A stretch of 64,000 nt of DNA from Neostapfia colusana (taxonomy: Eukaryota; Streptophyta; Magnoliopsida; Poales; Poaceae), in contig JASWHV010000001.1 in assembly GCA_030760725.1 (NCBI GenBank), forward strand, positions 76,157,683-76,221,682. The letters run 5' to 3'. This document shows positions 1 through 8,212 of the stretch, piece after piece (the first letter of the stretch is position 1; every line of letters begins with the position of its first letter). The notes beneath the pieces were generated by a model that had not been told where the DNA came from, ran no database searches, and was given only the letters and a program-made list of their open reading frames with translations. The translations under genes and the position numbers were made by a program.

Positions 1-679
1 CTCACCTCGGGGGTTTTCTTGAGCTCGGAGGTCCTGGAAGGCGGTCGGCGACGAGGTCCGAGGTGAATTCACGGCGAGGCTCGTCGGCGCTGTGTTTGAA
101 CCGCAAGTCACCGAGTTTTCTGCACCTGCAAGGTTCCCCGGAGGCGGTGGATCAAGACCAGCGAGTTAGATCGGAATTTCCGAGCGTAGATCGGCCAGAA
201 TTCGCCGGAGAAGCTCGGGTTCTCACCGGAGAGAAAATCGGCAGATCGCATGGGAAAAACGGGACAAGGCCGGGGTTTTTATAGACGGGGGAGGGCGGCG
301 GGTTTGTTTAGATCGAGCTGTAGTCTTCGGGGTCCAGAAGTCGGCTGGAATACGCAAGAATTCCCGATCGGTTTTTATTCGGGTGAGAGAGTCCCGGCCG
401 ATCGCGGCGCGGGCGCGAGGAAGAAGAAGGCTGGCGGGCCCCGCCTGTCAGTGGGAGGAAGGGGGCGCGCGCGGCTGCGGGCTGGCGTGGGGTTTGGGTG
501 GGCCGGCTGGTGGGTTTCGGCCCATTGGCCGGTTTTTTTCTGTTTTCCTTTTTCTTTTTCTATTTCTTTTCTGTTTTGAGTTTAAATTGAATTCCAGTTT
601 GAATTTAAATTGTTGCAAAACATGCAACACGTCCAAAAATTTTTAAATTCCCCTCTTAACAGGATTTTGGGGTGTTACA
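1..679 (-). repeat. E1 3' LTR, 5'-terminal part (U3 and promoter)
   Basis: Only the first 679 bases of the LTR, in element sense, are inside the window. It ends in GTGTTACA, the complement of the TGTAACAC start. It matches the GC-rich end of the E5 LTRs and of the E1 5' LTR. A pyrimidine-rich tract around 533-580 (purine-rich in element sense) and a TATA-like box lie in it. It joins RT sequence at 680 without any polypurine tract. Confidence 0.93.
277..283 (-). promoter_or_regulatory. TATA-like box of the E1 3' LTR
   Basis: TATAAAA on the minus strand, about 400 bases inside the LTR, just before GC-rich leader sequence. The same box is at the same place in both E5 LTRs. That places U3 at roughly 0.4 kb and leaves a very long R-U5. 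The role is inferred from position and conservation. Confidence 0.55.
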
Positions 680-1989
680 TCGCAGTACACCGAAAAGTTC
701 TTCTGCATAACTAGCACTGGGGCTGTTGTCAATCTTTTCTTCAGTTCTTGAAAACTTGTCTCGCACTGCGGTGTCCATGTGAATGTGATTCCCTTCTCTA
801 ACAATTTGGTGAGGGGTCTCGAAATCTTGGCGAAACCCTCGATAAACCGTCGATAATACCCAGCCAATCCTAAGAAGCTTCGAATTTCTCCGACATTTTC
901 AGGGGTCTTCCACTCCTGTACATCCTCGATCTTGGCGGGATCTACGGAGATTCCTCCCTCCGAGATTATATGTCCTAAGAAGGGAACTCTCTTCAACCAA
1001 AATTCAAACTTGCTTAGCTTGGCAAATAGTTGGTGTTCTCTCAGCTTTTGCAACACCAACCTTAAATGCCTCTCATGTTCTTCTTCATCTTTGTAAAAGA
1101 CGAAAATGTCATCAATGAAAACCACCACAAATTTGTCCAGATATTCCATGAATACCTTGTTCATGAGATACATGAAGTATGCCGAGGCATTAGTTAGCCC
1201 GAAAGGCATGACGGTGTATTCATACAGTCCGTACCGATATACGAAAGCTGTCTTTGGAATATCAGTTTGCCTTATCTTAAGTTGGTGGTATCCCGACCTA
1301 AGATCAATTTTCAAGAACACACAAGCTCCCCTCAACTGATCAAACAAGTCTTCAATGCGGGGTAATGGGTACTTGCTCTTGATGGTTACTTCATTCAACG
1401 CACGGTAGTCTACGCATAACCTTTGGGTCCCGTCCTTCTTGGGCACAAATATAACTGGAGCTCCTCATGGTGAGGAACTAGGACGGATGTACCCCTTCTC
1501 TGTCAATTCTCTCAAATGTTCCTTGAGTTCTTCCAGCTGTTTGGAGTCCATCCGATAGGGTCTCCTGTATATCCGAGCTGTTCCAGGCACTAGCTCAATC
1601 GAGAATTCCACTTCACGATCGGGGGGCATACCTGGCAACTCCTCCGGAAAAACATCTCGATATTCCCTGATGATCCTGATCTCCTCCACTTCCACCTCAA
1701 CTTGATTGAGTTTAATGTCCCTCCTAGGCTCTTGTATGGTTATGAACTTTACTCTTGTGCCACTAAGGTGAGTTAGTTCCACCGTTCTTGTCGAGCAATG
1801 GATGATTCCTTTATGTTTGGTCAACCAATCCATACCCAAAATAATATCTATCCCTTGTGAATCTATGACTATGAGGTTGGCAGTAAATACTACCCCATTA
1901 ATGTCTAGATTCACCTTGGGACACACTTGTCTTGTCCTTATTTCTCCCCCTGGAGAGTTTACTGCTAGCATATGGTCCATTTGAGTTTT
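680..1989 (-). pseudogene. pol: E1 protease C-terminus to RT/RNase H start, truncated pol
   Basis: Minus-strand remnant of gypsy pol. From the right come the protease C-terminal half, the linker ending near the VFPEELPG motif, and RT with KIDLRSGYHQ, MPFGLTNA and the FIDDIF catalytic aspartates. The first RNase H residues (YCD) are followed directly by LTR sequence. An in-frame TGA near 1467 replaces the Trp of the SSPWGAP motif, and a small deletion near 1985-2000 shifts the protease frame. RNase H, integrase and chromodomain are deleted. Its closest relative in the window is E5 pol. No functional product is expected. Confidence 0.93.
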
Positions 1990-3260
1990 GCTAGATCATG
2001 CTTCTTAACAAACCCTTGAGCAATGAACGAATGGGTAGCACCAGAATCAAACAACAGGGTTGCAATGTGTAAATTGGCAGGAAACTTACCAATCACCACG
2101 TCAGGTGCCTCTTGCGCTTCCTCCATGGTCACGTGGTTCACCCGTCCTCGCATCACATTCTTCTGTTGTGGCTGCATGGGCTTCTTCTTTGGGCACTTAT
2201 GGGCGTAGTGCCCCACTTCACCACAGTTGAAGCATTGCACCCAAACCTTAGGTGCCTGGCCTTTTTTGTCTTGGGGTTGGTTCGGGGGTCCTTGTACTGC
2301 TGGTCGAGGTTGATATGTGGGACGAGGCTTCTGTAAAAACTGACGCTGGGGCTGTGCTGGTGCTGACGGAGGCCTGAAATTCGGGTTGTACCCTCTCGTT
2401 GCTGAGTAGGGTACCACAGCACGGCTCGTCTGCCCTGCGGGTGGCTACATCAGTCGTGGGCGTGTGTTGCTACCCTTGCCTTGGTGTGAGCATCCCGCCT
2501 TCCTCTTGTTTTCATTTTCCAAAGCCTTCAGCTTCCTCTCCACAACAAATGCTCTGTCTACCATCTTTTGGAAGCTTTCATACTCGTTGGAGGACATTGC
2601 ACATTGCATCTCCGCAGTAAGTCCTTCCACAAAGCAGTCCTGTTTCTGCTCATCAGTTGCGATGTCCCGTGGTGCATAACGGGATAGTTGGGTGAACTTA
2701 GTGAGGTATTCCCTCACAGTCATGTTTCCTTGCTGCAGTCCCAAGAACTCCCTCCTCTTGTTTTTGAGTTCACCCCTTGTTATGTAATGGTTGCGGAAAC
2801 TGCACTTGAACTCTTCCCAAGTAATGTTCTCGGGGTCATGGTGGGCTGCCACGTAGGCGGTCCACCAATCAGCAGCGGGTCCATGCAATTGGTGAAAGGC
2901 AAACAGCACCCTCTCATACCCTTGGCATTGTATGATCCTCATCTTGCTCTCAATGGTCTTTAGCCAGTCATCTGCCTCCAAAGGTTCAGCAGCACTTGCA
3001 AACTTTGGAGGTTGAGTCCCTAGAAACTCACTCAACCTTGGTTGGCGTGGTGCAGCTTGTGGAGGTGGAACTTGGTGCAAGTTGGCCACCACTTGAGTTA
3101 AACTCTGGATGAGCTGATTCTGATTTTCAAGCATTTGGTGGACGGGATCAGCTCCTTCACGGCGACCACCCCTGTCTTGTCCTCCGGAAAGATGAGGGTT
3201 GCCGGCCTCATCGTTGTTGTTGGCGGGGTTGGCACCATGACCCTTTCCTCTTCCGGCCAT
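1990..3260 (-). pseudogene. gag: E1 gag and protease N-terminal half, broken
   Basis: Starts at an ATG (MAGRGKG) at 3260. It carries the retrotransposon gag domain, with a WWTAYVAAHHDPENITWEEF region and an REYLTKFTQLSRYAP segment. A proline/glutamine-rich linker and one CCHC knuckle (C-x2-C-x4-H-x4-C, about 2191-2240) follow. The aspartic protease motif DSGATHSF lies near 2028-2060. An in-frame stop near 2445 separates the gag domain from the linker, and a frameshift near 1985-2000 separates the two protease halves. E5 reads through both places. Gag would form the virus-like particle and protease would process the polyprotein. Confidence 0.93.
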
Positions 3261-3623
3261 CTATCATGATCAACCAAATGTCAATTTAAAGCATTACGTA
3301 TTAACTTCCCAATTTGCTTGTTTAAACTTAAACTTTTGAGGCCTTATTATATTTACATTTTCTGAGGGTTTCACGTCTTACGCAAAAATAAATGCACTAC
3401 TAATTCATAGGGGTTCACACATCAAAGCAAAACAACCTGAAGACGAGGTTGTGGACAAATGCCCATGGCTTCCACAACTCACGTCACACACCAAACATTA
3501 ACACACCATTAACTAAGGTATTGACTCGACTACTCGATAACCTGCTGAACTATGGGAAAGGACTCTACACGACTCGTATCACTGAGCTGGCTCCTCGGGG
3601 TCTTCCTCATTATTGCGGCTGCC
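3261..3623 (-). other. E1 spacer between ORF0 and gag
   Basis: AT-rich non-coding spacer in the element leader. It is conserved with E5 36169-36471, including a stretch around 3440-3540 rich in CACAC and ACTCGACTACTCGA. No ORF and no insertion are seen. The gag ATG is preceded by AG in both elements. Confidence 0.7.
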
Positions 3624-4349
3624 CTATGACTCCGCTTTGGGTGGGGAAGCTGCTGGGGGAGAAGTGCGGTGACACCTGCTCGCCCGGCGGTCTGGGGAGT
3701 TTGGAGTCCATGTGTCATTCACGGTGACACACAGTTCATTCCCATCTCCCCTTTTTCTTGCCCTCAAGCTGGCTCGAAGCAACGCCTCAGTATCCTTCAG
3801 GGTGTCACGAACATCCTGGAGCTCCTGCTGGCACTCCTGCAGTCGAGTGCTGAGCATAGCAGCATCCTCCAAGCACAGGTCCATGTGCTCATGGGAAGTC
3901 CCCTGCTGTATTGGCGGGTACTTGTACTCCGCTGTACCACTCTCACGCTGGAGGACATACATGTACTCAGTCCTGTCCAGGTGGCGACGGTAGATGTAAC
4001 TCTGGCAGGTGATGGCCTCCCAGGTGACATCCTTCTCGGCTTCGACCTGTGTCGCTCGACAAGCTGGAGAGCGGTGGATCTTGAGCAGATGATTTTCATG
4101 GATAATCCTCATTTCTAAATTCCATTCTTCCCGCTTCTCACGGATGGTCCGCGTGGAGCCGTAGTGTATGATTAGCTTGCCCGTATTGCCGGCAGCGTGG
4201 AGCATACGCCGTAGACGGCGCAACAAGCCTCCTACTGCCAACCCGTAGGAGTGGCATGTCACCGGACGATTCTCCTCTCTTAGGGCAAGGGAAACTACAG
4301 GGACTCTCCCTCCGGTGGACTTGCGGGCGGTGCGGATCATGCGAACCAT
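3624..4349 (-). CDS. E1 ORF0: pre-gag protein with histone-H3-like N-terminus and coiled coil
   Basis: ATG at 4349, 241 codons, sense to the element, between the primer-binding site and gag. I recognise no enzyme domain. Residues 7-14 are TARKSTGG, the same residues at the same distance from Met as in the histone H3 tail. R3, P17, L21 and A22 also match. The middle is charged, with WEAITCQSYIYRR and EYMYVLQRE. Residues of about 165-205 show leucine heptads (LCLEDAAMLSTRLQEC onward), a likely coiled coil. The C-terminal end is serine/proline rich. It stops at TAG near 3624, whereas the E5 copy continues with an acidic tail, so this copy is probably shortened. Conservation in E5 argues that it is or was coding. 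Function is unknown. Any chromatin or RNA-binding role is inference. Confidence 0.72.
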   Translation of the reverse strand: MVRMIRTARKSTGGRVPVVSLALREENRPVTCHSYGLAVGGLLRRLRRMLHAAGNTGKLIIHYGSTRTIREKREEWNLEMRIIHENHLLKIHRSPACRATQVEAEKDVTWEAITCQSYIYRRHLDRTEYMYVLQRESGTAEYKYPPIQQGTSHEHMDLCLEDAAMLSTRLQECQQELQDVRDTLKDTEALLRASLRARKRGDGNELCVTVNDTWTPNSPDRRASRCHRTSPPAASPPKAES

Positions 4350-4351
4350 CT
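4350..4351 (-). promoter_or_regulatory. Candidate splice acceptor before E1 ORF0
   Basis: In element sense the sequence reads TTTATGTTTTAG directly before the ORF0 ATG, a T-rich tract plus AG. E5 has the same arrangement. A GTGAG donor-like site lies in the LTR leader at 7330-7331. No RNA evidence is available here. Confidence 0.35.
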
Positions 4352-4546
4352 AAAACATAAAGCATTTAAAATTAAGTTAGATAAGAGTTAAACAAAAATT
4401 TTATTTTGAGTAAAAGTTAGGACAAGGTGAATAAAGTGACCCCGTTAAATAGCACTTTTCAACCCACACATTGTAAAATAGTTTTTAAGGAAATAGGGTC
4501 CTTAAATACGTCCATTTCTACCTAGGTCCACGTTCCTACGGGCAAC

Positions 4547-4562
4547 CTTGGCTCTGATACCA
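4547..4562 (-). promoter_or_regulatory. E1 primer-binding site (initiator tRNA-Met)
   Basis: In element sense TGGTATCAGAGCCAAG, complementary to the 3' end of plant initiator tRNA-Met, starts four bases after the end of the 5' LTR. It primes minus-strand DNA synthesis. The leader 4350-4546 between it and ORF0 is AT-rich and shows no other feature. Confidence 0.93.
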
Positions 4563-4605
4563 CTTCTGTCACACCCGGTTTCTCTGAAGAACAACCGAGT
4601 GAATA

Positions 4606-4642
4606 TCACATGTATGCTAGGATCATTTTCTCATACATGTGA
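4606..4642. repeat. Inverted repeat near the E1 LTR 3' end
   Basis: Perfect 11-bp arms TCACATGTATG and CATACATGTGA separated by 15 bases. The arms are identical in both E5 LTRs. The position is about 40 bases from the LTR edge. It could fold as an RNA hairpin in U5. Confidence 0.85.
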
Positions 4643-7329
4643 TGACAAATAGTGAAGCATCATTTATTACAAGCCAGGTGTCGAATATAAATATGTCTTA
4701 CAAAGCATACGTCTCGATGGACGATAATAAGTTCATAACATGTAAATAAAATAGCAGCGGAATATTATTCTTGTGGGCTCCGTCACAGGCGTTGCCCGGG
4801 GGACTCCATGAACCTAGAATCCTTCTTCGGGTCCGAAGTCTTGGTCATTGAACACCACATCATCCCCTTGACCTGAGCAGCAATTTAAACCAACAAATAT
4901 GCAAGTTTGAGTACCATTGGTACTCAGCAAGTGTGGGAACGTTATGTCATGCATGGCCAGAGCAAGGAGAGGTTGAAGTCATGGTTGAAGCACTATGCAA
5001 TTAATACCTATCACCTTAGCTTATTAAGCACCTACATTATTACACAGGTGAAATGGTCCCAATCTCCCAACCCATCATCAAAATCAAGTAACCATTCATT
5101 GTTTCCAATGTTAAGCTCCCCTCTTAACATCCTCAACTTCCAAATTAATCATTCTCTAATCATGAATAAGTCCAAGCCGCTCTTGACCGTTAGCACGGCT
5201 GTCATGACAGTTTTGACTGTGCAGAGTTTGCACCACTGTACCCACATGTAGTGATTTCATCGCCCATTGCCGGGTGGACTAAAAGAACCTCCATTATGCC
5301 AGTGGCCGCGAACCACATTCACACTTCCCAGGTGTGTAGCCAGGAGATCACTACGAAGCCTTTACAAAGGGATTCCCGACGAGCGTGGGCCCACTGAGGT
5401 TTCACCCCTAACAGCATACAAGAGGCTCCAACCCTGCTGCAGTGGCCCCCTCTTGAGCCTTGCGGTTCATATGGTAGTCCAGCTGACACCTATTCCCCGC
5501 ACCATCCAAAACACCCATACTACGCCAGGGATACACCTAATTAATTGGCCAAGCTGCCCCATCTCAGCATGTGGTTGGCACGGTAAATCCAGGTTACATG
5601 CTCCATGAACTGGTCGTTAGGATCCAGGCAAGTACTAAACACAAACCCGAGTCCCGTGCACACAGCACCAACCAAATCATCCAACTTGCCTCGATCCCTA
5701 CCCCTACATAACTCATAATATCTCATTTCAGAGTAAGGTAAATAAATTGATGATCTCATATTCCAATTATCCCATTCTAAGCATGGCTAAGCATAAGCAT
5801 ATAAATAAATGACATGATAAAATAAATCCCAACCCAAGCTACAAGGAAACAAGGTAATGCAATTCTAGGGAAACTTCTTAGAATGGGTTTCATATTTCAA
5901 TTGACAATACAAATAATTCTATCTACACATCCTAGTATAGGATCAAAGTTGTCAAGGACACTTGCCTTCTTCCTGCTGCTCTGGGAATGGAAAGTCTTGG
6001 TCTTGGAAGGGCAGAACTTGCTCTGGGGCAGGTTCTACTCATGCCAACACACATAGCAAAAGAAAACAACAATCCATAAGACATAGTTCACACTTTCACT
6101 TCATAAAAACCACACATACATACCTATGAAAGTCATTCACATTTCTAAGTGTTGTGGTTACTCTACATGTGTTGATCTTTGGCCTACATGCACTTTTAAA
6201 CAGATGTATATGATTTCTAACTTTTGTATTCAGATTTCTGTTTGCACACTATACATGAGTTTCCAATTTGAACAATTTCCTTATATTTAAGTAATACACT
6301 TCTTATCTACCAAGTTTGCATGAAAGGTAATTTCCTATTCCAAATAAGTTTTCAGATTTTCTACCAAATCCTAAACTGAAATTTTTGGGATTTGGAGACT
6401 TTATTTATCATTTTCTAATTATGCATACCTATTTTCCTATATTTTTCAGATTTATTTTCTATGCCTAAAAGTGAGTTTGAATACTAAATAGTAGGGCATA
6501 TTATCTAAACAGAATAGGTTCTGACCTAAAATATTAAATAATATTTTTTTGAACTTCTCCTCTGATTTGAACTAATTTAAATTTATTTTACAAATTTTCA
6601 GAATTATTTCCTAACCTAAAAATGTGTTCCTATAACTAATAAATGTGAACAATCAATTAGACAGATTCATTTCAGCCTAAAAACCTATTTTCAACTCATT
6701 CTAAAGTTTTCCATGTGCTAGGAAAGTTTAAATTTTGAATTTGTACATGTGTTTGCCTTACCTTTTAAATTTAAATCCTAGTCACATATTCAAATTTCTA
6801 AATTTAATATCATATAGGGTCAAAAAGGTAAATCCACACTACTGCAGGGTCTAATTTATTATTTCATAAATTTCCAGGGCTCTAACTACACATAACAGAG
6901 GGGTTTTCCTAAATTTTATTAAGTCCAGGGGCTAAAACTGATTTTTAAATGATTTTACACGAATTTCTGAAGTTCCAGGGGCTAGATCAGAAGTTTCCAG
7001 GGCTAGCTCGTGTTTTCCGAGATCCCCAGGGGGTAGCGCGTAAGAATCCTGGCCTTTATAACGCGGGGCTGATGTGGACCGTACGATTTAAAATAGACGA
7101 CTGAGATTATAACGCGAAGCGATACGGGTTAGATCTAATGGGAACCGCACGATTTAAAATGGACGGGCCTCAGGGGGCCACGTCGCCCTGGCCATGCGCG
7201 GGCGGAGCTGCCCGGCGGCGCGCGACGTCGGGAGGCGGCGATCTCGCCGGAAAACTTTGGGTTTTCGTCTGTACTTCCTAAAACTTGAATTTCTTGGCAT
7301 GGAACGGTAGAGGGGAGGTCGGGGATCTC

Positions 7330-7331
7330 AC
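7330..7331 (-). promoter_or_regulatory. Candidate splice donor in the E1 LTR leader
   Basis: The element-sense sequence CCGAGGTGAGATCC fits the AG/GTGAG consensus, about 300 bases downstream of the TATA-like box. It is conserved in both E5 LTRs and in the partial E1 LTR. Paired with the acceptor at 4350-4351 it would define an intron of about 3 kb. Prediction only. Confidence 0.35.
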
Positions 7332-7639
7332 CTCGGGGTTTTTCTTGAACTCGGAGGCCCTGGAAGGCGGTCAGCGGCGAGGTCCGAGATGAAATATTGG
7401 CGGTGCTCGCCGGAGCTGCGTCTAGGGTACAAAACACCGGGTTTTCTCCACCTGCGTGACTCCCCGGAGGCGGTGGAACATGATCGGCGCGTTAGACAAG
7501 AAAACCCGAGCAAGGATCGAAAGAAAACGGTGATCGATGCTTCGGTTCTCACCGGAGAGAAAAGTAGAGCGCGCTGGGGAATTCGGCGAGTTTCTTCGCG
7601 GGAATTTCATGGGGGGGAGGCGGCGGAGGATCGACTCGG

Positions 7640-7646
7640 TTAAATA
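7640..7646 (-). promoter_or_regulatory. TATA-like box of the E1 5' LTR
   Basis: TATTTAA on the minus strand at the position of TATAAAA in the other copies of this LTR family. It is a weaker match, so this LTR may have diverged at its promoter. Confidence 0.45.
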
Positions 7647-7998
7647 GCCGCGTCCGGGGCCGAAGATCGGGCTGTTGGCGCGGTTTTTTGGAGGTGGTTT
7701 GGATTCGGGTGCGAGAAGAGTCCCGGGGTCGGTCGAGCGCGCGGAAGGTGAGGGATGACACGCGGGCCCCACGTGTCAGTGAGAGGAAGAGAGGGGCGCG
7801 GGTTCGGGGCTGGCGCGGGGAGATTGGGCCGGCTGGTGGGTTTCGGCCCACTGGCCGGTGGGGTTTTTCTTTTTCTTTTTCTTTTTTTTTTCTGTTTTGA
7901 TTTGAATTTGAATTCCAATTTAAATTTGAATTTCTGCACCCCATGCAATACGTCCAAAATTTTTAAATTCCCCTCTTTACAGGTTTTGGGGTGTTACA

Positions 7999-8212
7999 AT
8001 GGGCAAACCGAGTGGGTAAATCAAATCCTCGAAGATATGTTATGGGCTTGTGCTATAAATCATGGTAAGAATTGGGATGATCACTTGTCGTTTGCCGAGT
8101 TCTCATACAACAATGGGTTCCAGGCCAGCTTCAAGATGGCACCCTACTAGGCGCTATACGGGAGAAAATGCTGCACACCGCTGAATTGGTGTGAGTCCGG
8201 CGAGAGGGTCAC
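7999..8212 (+). pseudogene. pol: E2: Ty3/gypsy integrase fragment
   Basis: Plus-strand integrase core scrap with GQTEWVNQILEDML, where the catalytic-region TER is read as TEW, and FAEFSYNNGFQ. An in-frame TAG near 8148 follows the MAPY motif, and then a degenerate GRKC-like segment appears. It matches E7 integrase 57412-57625 most closely. It is all that remains visible of the element into which E1 (left) and E3 (right) inserted, and the rest lies outside the window. It is non-functional. Confidence 0.9.
8208..8212. repeat. E3 target-site copy (gtcac)
   Basis: Five bases directly before the TGTGAC edge of E3. The matching copy should follow the far end of the E3 right LTR, which is outside the window, so the duplication is not confirmed. 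Confidence 0.5.

Larger units (their letters stand above)
1..7998 (-). mobile_element. E1: Tekay/Del-like Ty3/gypsy chromovirus, left end outside window
   Basis: Minus-strand LTR retrotransposon. The right (5') LTR, primer-binding site, extra ORF0, gag, protease and part of RT follow in element order, and then the sequence jumps into the 3' LTR. Its internal region and LTRs are close relatives of E5. Compared with E5, about 1.9 kb covering RNase H, integrase, chromodomain and polypurine tract is missing between 679 and 680. The right end lies against an integrase scrap (E2), so E1 inserted into an older gypsy element. The expected right target-site copy is atggg (7999-8003). The left copy is outside the window and cannot be checked. 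The element cannot move by itself. Confidence 0.93.
4567..7998 (-). repeat. E1 5' LTR
   Basis: 3432 bases, TGTCACACCC on the left and GTGTTACA on the right (TG...CA). The rightmost 0.9 kb is GC-rich and holds the TATA-like box (7640-7646) and a pyrimidine tract near 7866-7895. The middle, 5800-7000, is AT-rich with no ORF of interest. The left part carries an 11-bp hairpin and blocks shared with the E5 LTRs. It ends at E2 integrase sequence. It would supply promoter, R and a very long U5. Confidence 0.95.

Noticed and set aside
643..679. RT/RNase H frame of E1 continuing into the LTR as a chimeric protein
   Set aside because: The extension is a by-product of the deletion joint at 679/680, not a designed fusion.
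1106..1339. Plus-strand open frame opposite E1 RT, repeated at 33840-34247
   Set aside because: Antisense to the RT coding frame. Its conservation follows from pol.
4547..4562. tRNA-Met-like sequence as a tRNA gene
   Set aside because: Only 12-16 bases complementary to the tRNA 3' end and directly beside an LTR, so it is a primer-binding site.
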